Of a stretch of 64,000 nt of DNA, positions 52,701-61,438 are shown one piece after another. The DNA is from JAJFFW01 sp965263375. GTDB lineage: Bacteria > Pseudomonadota > Alphaproteobacteria > Caulobacterales > Parvularculaceae. The notes below the pieces were generated by a model. The model did no database searches. It was not told where the DNA came from and saw only the letters and a program-made list of their open reading frames with translations. Each line of letters opens with the position of its first letter. Position 1 is the stretch's first letter. The stretch lies in NCBI GenBank assembly GCA_965263375.1, contig OZ253669.1:1550001-1614000 (forward strand), given 5' to 3'. The position numbers and the translations under genes were made by a program.

Positions 52701-54706
52701 CTAGCGTGCCGGTCGAAATTCCCGATTTTAATGGCGAGCTGCGATTAATGGCGGTTGCTTGGTCGGCGGAGCAGGTTGGCGCGTCAAGCGCGCCGTTAAC
52801 TGTGCGCGATGCGGCGCCTGCTCTTCTTTCCTTACCGCGCTTTTTAGCGCCGGGTGATGATGCGACGGCGACCCTATTGATTGACAATGTTGATGGCGCC
52901 GCTGGGGACTATATGGTTACGCTGACGGCGTCTGGTCCGGTCGAGCTAGAAAAATCCCAGAACTTTACACTGAAACAAGGTGAAAGACGGACCGCTGAAT
53001 TCCCCATTAAAGCATTAGGGCAAGGGATTGCTTCAATTGCCCTTAACGTAGAGGGACCAGGCGGATTTAAAGTAACGCGGGAATACCCTATTCAGGTGCG
53101 AACGCCCTATTTCCCTGTGACGAATGTCTCAACCCTAGCGCAAGGAGCGGGTGAGCGTTTTGTTGCAAAGGCCGAATTGCTTGCGCCTTTTGTTCCTGGT
53201 TCGGGGGCGGTGAATGTTTCGTTTTCTCGTCTGCGCGGGGTGGAGCCAGGGCCGCTGCTTGATGCGCTTTATCGCTATCCTTATGGGTGCACGGAGCAAC
53301 TAACCAGCGGGGCAATGCCGCTTTTGTTTGTTGATGTTCTTGGCGGAGAAGCAGGACGCGGACCAGAACGGGCGGTGCGCCCACGCATTCAAAAAGCGGT
53401 AAATTCTTTATTGAATCGCCAAGGTCAAGATGGCGCCATCGGCCTCTGGCGTGAGGGGGATGGCGGGGCAACCCCGTGGATTGGGGCTTATGCGACGGAT
53501 TTTCTTTATCGCGCGAAAGAGCAGGGGTATGGTGTTCCGGATGAAGCATTGGAGCGCGCCTATTCAGCCCTGCAATATGTTGCGCGCGTCAATCGTTGGG
53601 CGCCTGTTAGCTATCAACTACGCGCCAATAGCGGCGCGGGGTCAAATGATACGACGCAGTTCTTGCGCCGACGTTCCGCTGCATACGCCTTATATGTTTT
53701 AGCGCGCGCTGGCCGGGCGGATTTATCGGATCTGCGCTATTTTCACGATGCGCTCTTGTTGCAAACGCCAAGTCCATTAGCGCGGGCCCATATTGCGTCT
53801 GCGCTTCATATGATGGGTGACAAGGCCCGCGCAACAAGTGCTTTTAAAGCAGCGGAAGCCGCCTTGGGCTTTAACAACACCGGTGATTATTATCAAACAG
53901 CGCTGCGTGATGCAGCTGGTGTTGTCGCGCTTGCCGCGGAAGCGGGACGAGATGCAACGGTTGAGCGAGCGACCGCTGCGTTTGAAGAATATATGAAAGA
54001 ACCTAACCGCCTGCATACACAAGAAAAGGCGTTTTCTCTTTTGGCCGCTCAGGCGCTCTTAAGAGAAGGCGGTCCGCTTAAAATATTGGTAAATGGCGTT
54101 ACGATTGATGGCATCAACGCTCCAACTATTACGCCGCCTTACAGCGATCTGGAAGGTGACGGCGTCATCTTTGAAAATATAAGCGGCGGACAAGTCTTCC
54201 GTACGGTTAGCGTGTCCGGCGCGCCCATATCCGCGCCGCCGCCTTTATCGAATGGCTTTTCTGTTTCCAAGCGGATTACAACCCTATCCGGCGCAGCGGT
54301 TGATCTTACAGGGGTTCAACAAAATGACCGGCTTGTTATTGCGATAAAGGGTAACGCACGAGATGATCGATTACACCCTGCTATTATTGCCGACCTATTG
54401 CCCCCCGGTTTTGAAATTGAGACAATCTTAAAGCCAGCCGATGGGGCCGCTCAATCTGGCGGCGCTGGCGGGGCTTATCGTTGGCTTGGGAAAATATCTC
54501 GCACAAAAATTGCTGAAGCCCGCGATGATCGTTTTATAGCCGCTTTAGACATCCGTAAGGAAAGCTTTACTGTAGCCTATATTGTAAGGGCGGTGACGCC
54601 AGGGGCCTATCTAATGCCTGGCGTTGTCGTCGAAGATATGTATCGCCCCGGTTATGTTGGTCGCACGAGTGCAGGCAAATTGACCGTCGCTAGCGCGCAG
54701 CAATAA
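49721..54706 (+). CDS. Alpha-2-macroglobulin family protein (bacterial, YfhM-like)
   Basis: A 1661-residue periplasmic protease-trap protein. An N-terminal hydrophobic segment (NSVFITGVVLAAFAFGLLIG) acts as signal or anchor; there is no lipobox cysteine, unlike E. coli YfhM. It has tandem macroglobulin-like domains (VEDFVPQRLAVSLQLDDKTP; AVHLTGLIRSADGL), a variable bait region around residues 700-850, and the thioester motif CTEQ (Cys1190-Gln1193) in YRYPYGCTEQLTS, so covalent trapping should be possible. The terminal receptor-like domain ends with YRPGYVGRTSAGKL. It couples directly to a PBP1C gene, the classic bacterial pair thought to protect or repair the wall. Confidence 0.95.
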   Translation: MGQKNSVFITGVVLAAFAFGLLIGRITPGGRDAGKGFTSEDQVLIAPQARDDRRAAVQGEVVRRPFQTLRAIDAERPAPTAAQGFQFSRLVLETNGESPRACLQFTGKLDESGQNRYNDYIRLTPSLKPVVEVAGSSLCLSGLSFDKDYTVELRPGLPGAEGEVLERAERVAVAFGDKPAFVGFAGNGVILPRLEADGLGIETVNVDKLKIRVLRVSDRSLARKKIVKGEAITEDDYFYVYGQEDGRDVGAPVFEGELEVNNTPNERATTVFSLGAALDDLKPGAYFVRVEDISTGVDENRPAQAWRWVMFTDMALTTYSSDEGIDVFARSIDNGRPLAGVELNLIAVNNDILGTATTNTEGRARFDGPTVNGDYPLNPRMIMAYGAQEDFAALDLERAPLDLSDRNIGGRAVPSKLDAYLYLDRGIYRPGEAVHLTGLIRSADGLAAEDRPLTLTIQRPNGAQAKEVRIDNLAVGGFSYTYNTPAGAPRGQWRVEAKADGVGVVGTTTFAVEDFVPQRLAVSLQLDDKTPIRIGAPREVVVDSRFLYGAPGGDLDVEAEARLRLDPNPFPAFKDYRFGPVKGGFNERLVRLPGGKTDAEGKLTFPLAFDDAPKKVGAPLRADLVVGVAEPGGRVVKDSARIPVRPEEAYVGLKLANDGGGFGQGEAAEIEAVLIDWQGKPLEQAELDWRLVEEDYWFDWYRQNGEWRWRRSYRDVLIAESRAETGASGAPARIANTLDPGSYRLSVTDPKTGAQSDIRFYVGWRSYASGAQSPDQAAFTIPETPVKPGSRARLFLNPPYDGEAIITIATDKVHLVQRLKVEKSGREIIIDTDPSWGAGFYVLASIVTERDPGDQPVPRRAMAVAHVPFDMSERTLDLAFDKPEMLRPRQKIDLPVKIDGVRRGAPVMMTVAAVDEGILRLTKFASPDPIGHFYGKRRLGVEVHDDYGRILNANLGAPARFGGDQIGGEGLTVVPTKSIALYSGLVTVGDDGKASVPVEIPDFNGELRLMAVAWSAEQVGASSAPLTVRDAAPALLSLPRFLAPGDDATATLLIDNVDGAAGDYMVTLTASGPVELEKSQNFTLKQGERRTAEFPIKALGQGIASIALNVEGPGGFKVTREYPIQVRTPYFPVTNVSTLAQGAGERFVAKAELLAPFVPGSGAVNVSFSRLRGVEPGPLLDALYRYPYGCTEQLTSGAMPLLFVDVLGGEAGRGPERAVRPRIQKAVNSLLNRQGQDGAIGLWREGDGGATPWIGAYATDFLYRAKEQGYGVPDEALERAYSALQYVARVNRWAPVSYQLRANSGAGSNDTTQFLRRRSAAYALYVLARAGRADLSDLRYFHDALLLQTPSPLARAHIASALHMMGDKARATSAFKAAEAALGFNNTGDYYQTALRDAAGVVALAAEAGRDATVERATAAFEEYMKEPNRLHTQEKAFSLLAAQALLREGGPLKILVNGVTIDGINAPTITPPYSDLEGDGVIFENISGGQVFRTVSVSGAPISAPPPLSNGFSVSKRITTLSGAAVDLTGVQQNDRLVIAIKGNARDDRLHPAIIADLLPPGFEIETILKPADGAAQSGGAGGAYRWLGKISRTKIAEARDDRFIAALDIRKESFTVAYIVRAVTPGAYLMPGVVVEDMYRPGYVGRTSAGKLTVASAQQ

Positions 54707-56805
54707 TGGAAAAGGCGTTCTTTAAAATAGCGGAAGCTTTGCCCCCTTATTTTAAAGGGCTATTTGGCCTTTTTGCCTTGATTGCGGCTATCGCGATTGC
54801 AGACATTGTTGCCCCCCCGCCACTGGAAAAGGCGCAAATTGTTAGTCCGTTGGCTGTTGATCATGAGGGGCGATGGCTTCATGCATTTACAACGCCGCAA
54901 GGGCGTTGGCGGTTTAAAGCTGATCTTGAAAATATCGACCCGGACTTTATCGAACGGCTCATCACCATAGAAGATAAACGGTTTTATAGCCATCTGGGGG
55001 TCGATCTGACGGCTCTTGCGCGGGCTTGTATAGACGCTATTCGATATGGACGTATAACCTCTGGCGCCTCGACGATTACGATGCAGACGGCGCGTTTGTT
55101 GGAGCCGCGTGAGCGCACTTTATCCTCAAAGGTCTTGGAGATGCTTCGAGCCCTGCAAATTGAACGCAGGCTTTCAAAGCGAGAAATCCTTGAGCTTTAT
55201 TTGACGCTTGCCCCCTATGGCGGAAATTTAGAAGGGCTGCGCGCAGCGAGCCTTTCTTATTTTGACGTTGAACCTATTGGGTTAAGTCCGGCGCAACAAG
55301 CGCTCTTAATCGCTTTACCCCAAGCGCCTGAAGCGCGCCGCCCAGATCGGCGACCAGAAGCAGCAAAAGCGGCGCGTGGGGTGATTTTGAATAAGCTTGA
55401 AAATAATGGCGTTCTCACCGCTAACATTGCAAGGGAAGCGGGGGAGGAACCGCTTCCCCCTAATAGAACACCTTTTCCTCGTATCGCGTATCACACAGCT
55501 TGGGAGTTGACCCGTGATGGTGATGACCTTGTAAGGACTAGTTTAGATTTATTCTTGCAACAAAAAGCTGAGCGCCTTGTATCTTCTTACGGGGAAGGCG
55601 TTAGTGATGGAGCTAATATCTCCCTACTGATTGTTGACCATCAATCGATGGCGGTGCGCGCTGCGGTTGGCTCGAAAGGTGTAAAAACACAAGGGGGATG
55701 GATTAACTTAACACGGGCTGTGCGCTCTCCAGGGTCAACTTTAAAGCCCTTTATCTATGGGCTCGCATTTGATGACGGTATTGCTGCGCCAGAAACACTA
55801 ATCAGTGACCGTCCACAACGATTTGGCGGCTATACGCCGGAAAATTTTGATCGCACATTCCGCGGTGAAGTGCGCATTAAGGAAGCATTACAGCATTCAC
55901 TGAATTTACCTGCTGTTGCGGCTCTGGAACAGCTTGGCGCGCCGCGCTTTGCCAACCTTCTAATAGCGGCTGGGGCAAATATGAAAACCGCGCAGACCAA
56001 GAGCATGGAAGAGAGTGCGGGACCAGGTCTTGCCTTAGCGCTCGGCGGCGCCGGTTTGACGGCGCGCGACCTTGCCATGCTTTATGCGGGGCTCGCCAAT
56101 GGCGGTGCGGTGCGCCCCCTTAATTGGCTGTATAGCGATAATCAAGAAAAGGCGGATGCGTCCTATCGATTGCTGTCAGCTCAAAGCGCTGAAAAGGTCG
56201 GCGACATATTACGAAATGTGCCCTCATTAAAAGGACGGGCGCCGGCCATGCTTATCTCTGATGCGCCTCAACCAGCTTTCAAGACAGGAACGTCCTATGG
56301 ATACCGCGATGCCTGGGCGGCTGGCTATGCAGGGCGTTACACCGTTGTCGTTTGGGTAGGCCGAGCAGACGGCGCTCCGCGGCCTGGCGAAACCGGCCGT
56401 AAGGCTGCTGCGCCATTGCTATTTGATGTTTTTGATGCGTTGGCCAAACTTGATCAAAACGACACCCCAAATAACACAGCTCCGCAGCCGGAGCCCGCAC
56501 CCATGGCGTTAAGGCGGTTTGCCCCTAAAAAGGAAGCGAGCCCGCCACAAATTTTGTTCCCGCCAAATGGATCGACTTTGTATGCGGATTTTTCTAGCCA
56601 AGAAAGAGGCGTCGCCATGACAGCGAGCGGCGGCGCAAAAAACTACCAATGGTATGTCGATGGGGACTTGGTTGATATTGACAAGCTGAATATTGAAGGG
56701 CGCGCGATATGGCGCCCCGCCAGTCCAGGGTTTTACGATATTACTGTTGTGGATGGCGATGGTCGATCGGGGCGCGCAAAAGTACAAGTTTTACCGGCGT
56801 TGTGA
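54706..56805 (+). CDS. pbpC: Penicillin-binding protein 1C
   Basis: A 699-residue bifunctional peptidoglycan synthase. After a membrane segment, the glycosyltransferase domain carries ITIEDKRFYSHLGVD with catalytic Glu89; the transpeptidase domain has SPGSTLKP with Ser344 and Lys347, and KTGTSYGYRDAWAAGY with the KTG box at 526-528. The C-terminal ~90 residues are the BiPBP_C domain typical of PBP1C. The start shares one base with the alpha-2-macroglobulin stop (TAATG) and the stop shares one with the next start (TGATG), so three genes are co-translated. Confidence 0.96.
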   Translation: MEKAFFKIAEALPPYFKGLFGLFALIAAIAIADIVAPPPLEKAQIVSPLAVDHEGRWLHAFTTPQGRWRFKADLENIDPDFIERLITIEDKRFYSHLGVDLTALARACIDAIRYGRITSGASTITMQTARLLEPRERTLSSKVLEMLRALQIERRLSKREILELYLTLAPYGGNLEGLRAASLSYFDVEPIGLSPAQQALLIALPQAPEARRPDRRPEAAKAARGVILNKLENNGVLTANIAREAGEEPLPPNRTPFPRIAYHTAWELTRDGDDLVRTSLDLFLQQKAERLVSSYGEGVSDGANISLLIVDHQSMAVRAAVGSKGVKTQGGWINLTRAVRSPGSTLKPFIYGLAFDDGIAAPETLISDRPQRFGGYTPENFDRTFRGEVRIKEALQHSLNLPAVAALEQLGAPRFANLLIAAGANMKTAQTKSMEESAGPGLALALGGAGLTARDLAMLYAGLANGGAVRPLNWLYSDNQEKADASYRLLSAQSAEKVGDILRNVPSLKGRAPAMLISDAPQPAFKTGTSYGYRDAWAAGYAGRYTVVVWVGRADGAPRPGETGRKAAAPLLFDVFDALAKLDQNDTPNNTAPQPEPAPMALRRFAPKKEASPPQILFPPNGSTLYADFSSQERGVAMTASGGAKNYQWYVDGDLVDIDKLNIEGRAIWRPASPGFYDITVVDGDGRSGRAKVQVLPAL

Positions 56806-57614
56806 TGAAATTTAAGCGGGGAGAAATTAAAGGCCTATCTAGGCGCATTCTTATTCATGCAGGGCTCGTACAGGCTGTATCTACAATTTATGTAGGCGCC
56901 AGCCTCGCCGAAGAAGGGCCAAAAGCAAGCAGTGGACAGAGCTTTTCTTTGATGGGCCGCGAATATAAATTAGCAAATATATTAGCGCCTTCTATCAATA
57001 GCTTTCATAGCCCTACGCCGTATGCAGAGCAATCACGGGAACTGCTACAGGCTATATTACGCGATGATTATTTTCACCTTGAGAAAATTGACGTGTCTGA
57101 TCGGTGGGGGCGTCAGATAGTCAATGCCTATCCAAAAGTCCAAAAGGGGAAGGCAAATTCACCTCAACGCAGCCTTCAATATATATTGGTGAGCAGCGGC
57201 GCTGTAAGGGTTTGGCCACAGACTAACGACATGGCGTTCATTCGCACCCTTTTATTGGCTGAAGAAAAGGCGCGCGCTGACAAAAGAGGCCTTTGGGCCC
57301 TGAAGGCATATTCGGTGCGAAACGCTGATAACGCCAAAATGGCGCTAAACCGCTTCAATATAATCGAAGGGCGTGTTCTTAATGCTAGCGAGAGGCGTGG
57401 ACGAGCATTTTTAAACTTTGGCGACGATTATCGTGATGATTTTACGGTAACAGCAACCTGGCGCCAGGCGAAGCGTTGGGCCCAGGAAGGTTCATTTGAC
57501 TGGCTTACGCTTAAAGGCGAAAAAGTGCGTGTAAGGGGCTATGTCAGTTGGATCAACGGCCCCTCTATTTCACTTAATCACCCATTACAGATTGAACTTA
57601 AAGCAAGTGATTAG
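56805..57614 (+). CDS. Thermonuclease-like (SNase fold) protein, catalytic residues degenerate
   Basis: A 269-residue protein from the ATG that overlaps the PBP1C stop. The N-terminus has a signal-like stretch ILIHAGLVQAVSTIYVGASL. The SNase-like core reads YKLANILAPSI, DRWGRQIVNAY and RTLLLAEEKARADKRGLWAL, the last a strong family signature. Compared with staphylococcal nuclease, the Arg35 position is Lys55, the Glu43 position is Ser63, and only Arg87 (Arg103) is kept, so it is probably not an active nuclease. A C-terminal OB-like extension (VRVRGYVSWINGPSISLNHP) follows. Periplasmic accessory role is inferred from the operon. Confidence 0.8.
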   Translation: MKFKRGEIKGLSRRILIHAGLVQAVSTIYVGASLAEEGPKASSGQSFSLMGREYKLANILAPSINSFHSPTPYAEQSRELLQAILRDDYFHLEKIDVSDRWGRQIVNAYPKVQKGKANSPQRSLQYILVSSGAVRVWPQTNDMAFIRTLLLAEEKARADKRGLWALKAYSVRNADNAKMALNRFNIIEGRVLNASERRGRAFLNFGDDYRDDFTVTATWRQAKRWAQEGSFDWLTLKGEKVRVRGYVSWINGPSISLNHPLQIELKASD

Positions 57615-57620
57615 CATGCG

Positions 57621-59192
57621 CTAATTGCAAAGTTCAACATTGGACGGGTCTTGCTTGCGCCAGTCCGGTTGATCAGCCCAGGCGATTGCAGCAACTTGGC
57701 TTTGGGCGGCGATTTTTTGCGCAAAGACAGGATAGTGGCGCTGTTTCCAAGCGGGAAGTTTATGTTGCTTTTCTAACGTCTCTTCCATGCTGGCTTGTGC
57801 TGCTTCCGCAGCTTTTAGCGCCTTGTTGTAGTCCTGCACATAGCCTAGCCCTTCAGCATGCATAAAGGACAAATGCATTAGCGATACTGGATCATCCTTT
57901 TGGCTAGCCGCCTGGCAAATGGCGTCACGGATTTGTTGATGGCTCAGCCAGCGTGTGCGCTCGTAGCCGTTCTTTGATTGGAATTTTTCTACGGCTTCTA
58001 GCGTCGCTGGACCATAATCATTATCCGGACCATTAATAAACTTCATCAGGCCCAGAGCTTCAAGGGCGTATTGGGCGGCTAAGGCGACCGTTGGCGTTTC
58101 ATTGACAGCGTTCGTTACGAGCTCTGTAGCATTTGATGATAAAGAAAAGCTGGCAGGTATAGCGCTCGCCGCCTGGCTTTCTGTTATGACCGGATTAACC
58201 TCCTGTGCGGCGACATGCGCAAAATGAGTCGCGGGCAGTTCGATAGACAGATTTTCAATGGCGCTAAGCGCTGCTTGATCTTCTAGCGCGGCAAGGTTCG
58301 CTTGACTTGTGCGCAACAACCGTCCGCGTTCAATGGCAACTTTGTTTTCAGCGATTTGATCTAGTTTCTTGGTGCGTTTTTTACTTTCTTTTTTGAAAGA
58401 CCATCCCTTCACATCGCTTTTACCATAAAGCTCAGAAGTATTCGCATCACTCCAAGTTTCCGCCGCGACTTGCCAAGCGGCGGCGCTTAAACTTTCGTTA
58501 GCTGAAAAATGTTCACAGTCTGATAAACTTGCAAGACGTGTCAGCCCCATTGGGCCCATGCGTGAAAAACGATCAACCATCTCATTTTGGGCGATGCGTC
58601 GTTCATCTTCTGACAGTAAATTATTCAACTGCTCGCCGCGATTTTCTAATTCGACTATACGCTGACGGCGGTAATGCTGGAACATTTTCTCCCGCTTCGT
58701 CCAACCACTTTCATCCTCGCCGCCGGTGAAACGACGAAAAGATAGTTTGCCGTCTTCTTTAAGAGTACGGGTTCGAGCGTTATGGCGATGGGCCGTATCA
58801 GTATCGAGGGCTTCACAACGCGCTAGCGCAATCCATTGAACCGCATAAAATTTCTCAGCACGCGTCAGTTTTTTTGTTCCAAGAGGAAAGGAGCATTGCG
58901 CCATAGAAAATTGCGCATGTGGATCGCCGCCAATCGCGGCCCATTCTAAAATTTGTTGTTCTTCTAAGCTGTATTGATCCGCACATTTTTTCTCATCACT
59001 TGCTTGTGCAGGAAAAAAGGCAAACGTGAAGGTTGTAACGAATAGAGAAGCGAGTAGCCGCCAATCGAAAGATTTGCCGTTGATAGGGTTCAACGACACA
59101 AAAATACTCTTAATCAACTGCCCCTCCATCCCAGGTAACTTATCGTTATTCACGATTTTAGAGTGTGAATTAACCAATAACAACGTTTTCAA
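57621..59192 (-). CDS. Secreted protein with Sel1-like and peptidoglycan-binding domains
   Basis: A 523-residue exported protein. A signal peptide lies around residues 42-64 (WRLLASLFVTTFTFAFFPAQ), so the true start may be the internal Met at 59129. Sel1/TPR-like helices near 75-130 (LEEQQILEWAAIGGDPHAQF) are followed by a long polar central region and a PG_binding_1-like domain near 390-440 (QYALEALGLMKFINGPDNDY, EAVEKFQSKNGY), then another Sel1-like repeat (MHLSFMHAEGLGYVQDYNKA). It probably acts in the periplasm near the cell wall. It converges on the alpha-2-macroglobulin operon. Specific role unknown. Confidence 0.75.
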   Translation of the reverse strand: MKTLLLVNSHSKIVNNDKLPGMEGQLIKSIFVSLNPINGKSFDWRLLASLFVTTFTFAFFPAQASDEKKCADQYSLEEQQILEWAAIGGDPHAQFSMAQCSFPLGTKKLTRAEKFYAVQWIALARCEALDTDTAHRHNARTRTLKEDGKLSFRRFTGGEDESGWTKREKMFQHYRRQRIVELENRGEQLNNLLSEDERRIAQNEMVDRFSRMGPMGLTRLASLSDCEHFSANESLSAAAWQVAAETWSDANTSELYGKSDVKGWSFKKESKKRTKKLDQIAENKVAIERGRLLRTSQANLAALEDQAALSAIENLSIELPATHFAHVAAQEVNPVITESQAASAIPASFSLSSNATELVTNAVNETPTVALAAQYALEALGLMKFINGPDNDYGPATLEAVEKFQSKNGYERTRWLSHQQIRDAICQAASQKDDPVSLMHLSFMHAEGLGYVQDYNKALKAAEAAQASMEETLEKQHKLPAWKQRHYPVFAQKIAAQSQVAAIAWADQPDWRKQDPSNVELCN

Positions 59193-59356
59193 GATGTCAT
59201 TTTAAGGGCGTGTTTGCAAAGATATCATTACAACTGCGTATTTTCGGCGGGGTTAAGGTTAATTTTTTCCCCTTTAAGGACACCAAAAAACAAAGCCAGG
59301 CAAGCACCCCCCAATGAGTGATCGCTTTGTCACATCATAATCAGATGCATGGATTT

Positions 59357-60418
59357 TTATGCAGCGGCCTTTTGCTGTAATGAAGCATCAAGCGCAGAGA
59401 TAGCGGCGCCTAAATCAGTTTTTCTGACAGCCGCAACTTCACGAGCGAGGCGGTCTTGGGCCGCTTCGAACAGCTGACGCTCAGAATAACTTTGTTCTGG
59501 CTGGTCAGAAGCCCTGAATAAATCTCGCACAACTTCAGCAACTTGGATGATATCGCCTGAATTGATCTTCGCTTCGTATTCTTGCGCGCGTCTGCTCCAC
59601 ATTGTGCGCTTAATACGAGCGCGCCCTTTAAGAAGGTCAATGGCTTTAACAACAGTTGCTTCCTCAGAAAGCGGGCGCATGCCGACGGCTTGTGCTTTTG
59701 CTGTTGGTACGCGCAACTTCATTTTCTCGTGCTCAAACACGATCAGGAATAACTCATTGGTTACGCCTGCAATCATCTGTTTTTCGATGGATGCAATTTT
59801 GCCAACGCCATGCGCGGGATAGACGACATAATCATTAACCCGAAAAGTTTGCTTTGCCGCTTTGCTTTCAGCAGTAGGTTTTTGTGTTTCTTCCGCCTTC
59901 GGTTGATCCACACTTTTTGACGTCGGTAGAGATGTCGGAACTGGAATTTGTGATGCGCGCTCAGAGGGTGGTTTTTGACCGACGTTTAAATTCTTCATAA
60001 CTGGCGTTTTTACCGATGTTTTATCGTCGCCTGTGTTTTCAACAGACGTCGAGGCTGTTTTCGCAACTGATTGGGTTTTTTGCGCTTCTGGCGTTGAAGC
60101 ATCAGTCTTTTTAGCAGCGCTCTTTTTTGCTGCAACAGTTTTCTTTGTTGCTGTTTTCGGCTTGGCTGCGGCTTTTTGGCTCGTACTCTTTGTCGTTCTC
60201 TTCGGTGAAGCTTTTTTGGTGGTTGTTTTTGCTGTTGTTTTCTCAGCGGCCTTCGTTGCAGATTTCTTGGTTGCTGCTTTTTTCACCGTTGCTTTTTTTG
60301 ACGTCGCGGTTTTACGGGTTGATGTTTTGCGCGAGGTTGCACGCGAAGTTGAACTTGCGCCGTTAGCCGCCTTTGTTGTTTTCTCTTTACTTGTTGTTTG
60401 CGCTTGTTTCGCCGCCAT
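59357..60418 (-). CDS. CarD/CdnL-family transcription factor with histone H1-like N-terminal tail
   Basis: A 353-residue protein. The C-terminal ~165 residues (from FRVNDYVVYPAHGVGKIAS, residue 192) are a canonical CarD/CdnL protein: the RNA-polymerase beta-interacting Tudor-like module followed by a helical DNA-contacting domain with LKGRARIKRTMWSRRAQEYE. The first ~190 residues are a disordered, Lys/Ala/Thr-rich tail with many KK motifs (SKKATVKKAATKKSATKAAE) like histone H1, then a Pro/Ser-rich linker. CdnL stabilises open promoter complexes, especially at ribosomal promoters. Alphaproteobacterial CdnL proteins are usually ~165-200 residues, so the tail is a large addition. Confidence 0.92.
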   Translation of the reverse strand: MAAKQAQTTSKEKTTKAANGASSTSRATSRKTSTRKTATSKKATVKKAATKKSATKAAEKTTAKTTTKKASPKRTTKSTSQKAAAKPKTATKKTVAAKKSAAKKTDASTPEAQKTQSVAKTASTSVENTGDDKTSVKTPVMKNLNVGQKPPSERASQIPVPTSLPTSKSVDQPKAEETQKPTAESKAAKQTFRVNDYVVYPAHGVGKIASIEKQMIAGVTNELFLIVFEHEKMKLRVPTAKAQAVGMRPLSEEATVVKAIDLLKGRARIKRTMWSRRAQEYEAKINSGDIIQVAEVVRDLFRASDQPEQSYSERQLFEAAQDRLAREVAAVRKTDLGAAISALDASLQQKAAA

Positions 60419-60943
60419 AATCTATCTCCCGCCCAAAAATTATGGGCTTTTCCGTCGATACTGGCGATTTTGTTGCCGCTATTGGCTTCAAATTCTGCGT
60501 ACGGGTAAACTGGGTGTCATATGCCAAATGGCGCACTTTAGCGTTTTCACGCTATCCATCTGGATATAATTTAAGAGAAGCAGAAAGATGCCCGAAATAG
60601 GGTGATACTATGGTTGATCGCTGGTTGTAACGCGTACGCAAAACTTGATCGGCTATATTCAAACTCAGCCTTAGACAGCGTCAATAACCCACTATTTCAT
60701 ATAAACTTTAACCGATAGTCCTGTCCCTTTCTTCGCCAGCTTACCGCCGCGTTGGGATTAATCGCCGTTGCTGTGGATATTAACACAAAAATGACGAAAA
60801 CGCTATGGTTAACCCATGCGCAACTTGGGCGTGCGGATTTCGGGGGGATGCATGGAAAAGGTGATCCACCCTAATCATTAGAACCACAGATTGCTTCAAT
60901 GAAAGCTAATCAACCTAAATACCGGAAAGCTTATCGACAGTCA
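60419..60943. other. 525-bp intergenic region between fdxA and carD
   Basis: Upstream region of the carD gene and 3' side of fdxA. No gene, tRNA or clear terminator; several AT-rich stretches could carry the carD promoter. Confidence 0.5.
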
Positions 60944-61282
60944 TTAGTCGCCTGAACCAGGCTCTGCGCTGAAATATTTATCAAGCTTGCCTTCGACTTG
61001 GGCAAAATCATCGGCGTCCGCAGGCGCGTCTTTCTTTTGGGTGATATTTGGCCAGCTTTCCGCATATTTGGAATTGAGTTCGACCCACTTGCCGTCCGCA
61101 TCATCAGTGTCAGGCACGATGGCTTCGGCTGGGCACTCCGGCTCACATACGCCGCAATCAATGCATTCGTCTGGATGAATGACGAGCATGTTTTCGCCTT
61201 CGTAAAAGCAATCAACCGGACAGACTTCGACGCAGTCGGTGTATTTGCATTTGATGCAGGCTTCTGTGACGACATAAGTCAT
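60944..61282 (-). CDS. fdxA: Seven-iron ferredoxin FdxA
   Basis: A 112-residue ferredoxin starting MTYVVTEACIKCKYTDCVEV, with CPVDCFYEG (the 3Fe-4S/4Fe-4S pattern of FdxA) and CIDCGVCEPECPAEAI for the second cluster. The C-terminal ~50 residues form the typical extension (LNSKYAESWPNITQKKDAPA). An electron carrier in the cytoplasm. Position between carD and the S4/helicase genes is conserved in Alphaproteobacteria. Confidence 0.97.
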   Translation of the reverse strand: MTYVVTEACIKCKYTDCVEVCPVDCFYEGENMLVIHPDECIDCGVCEPECPAEAIVPDTDDADGKWVELNSKYAESWPNITQKKDAPADADDFAQVEGKLDKYFSAEPGSGD

Positions 61283-61438
61283 GGGCGAGGTTCTCCAAAT
61301 TCATCATGAGCGCCGCACCATCTAGGCGCGATCTCCACTTTCTCATACCGTGAAACGGCGCGTGTGCAAGCGGCTAGCTTGCGATTTTTCCTAAAGGACC
61401 TTGTAGGACGTCGTAACGATGCGCGAAATAGGCTTTTT

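Noticed and set aside
53088..53549. 153-codon minus-strand frame
   Set aside because: Antisense to the alpha-2-macroglobulin thioester region; low-complexity composition follows from the opposite strand.
60033..60569. 178-codon plus-strand hydrophobic frame
   Set aside because: It is antisense to the Lys/Ala-rich tail of CarD, whose codons read as Phe/Val/Ala-rich on the other strand.
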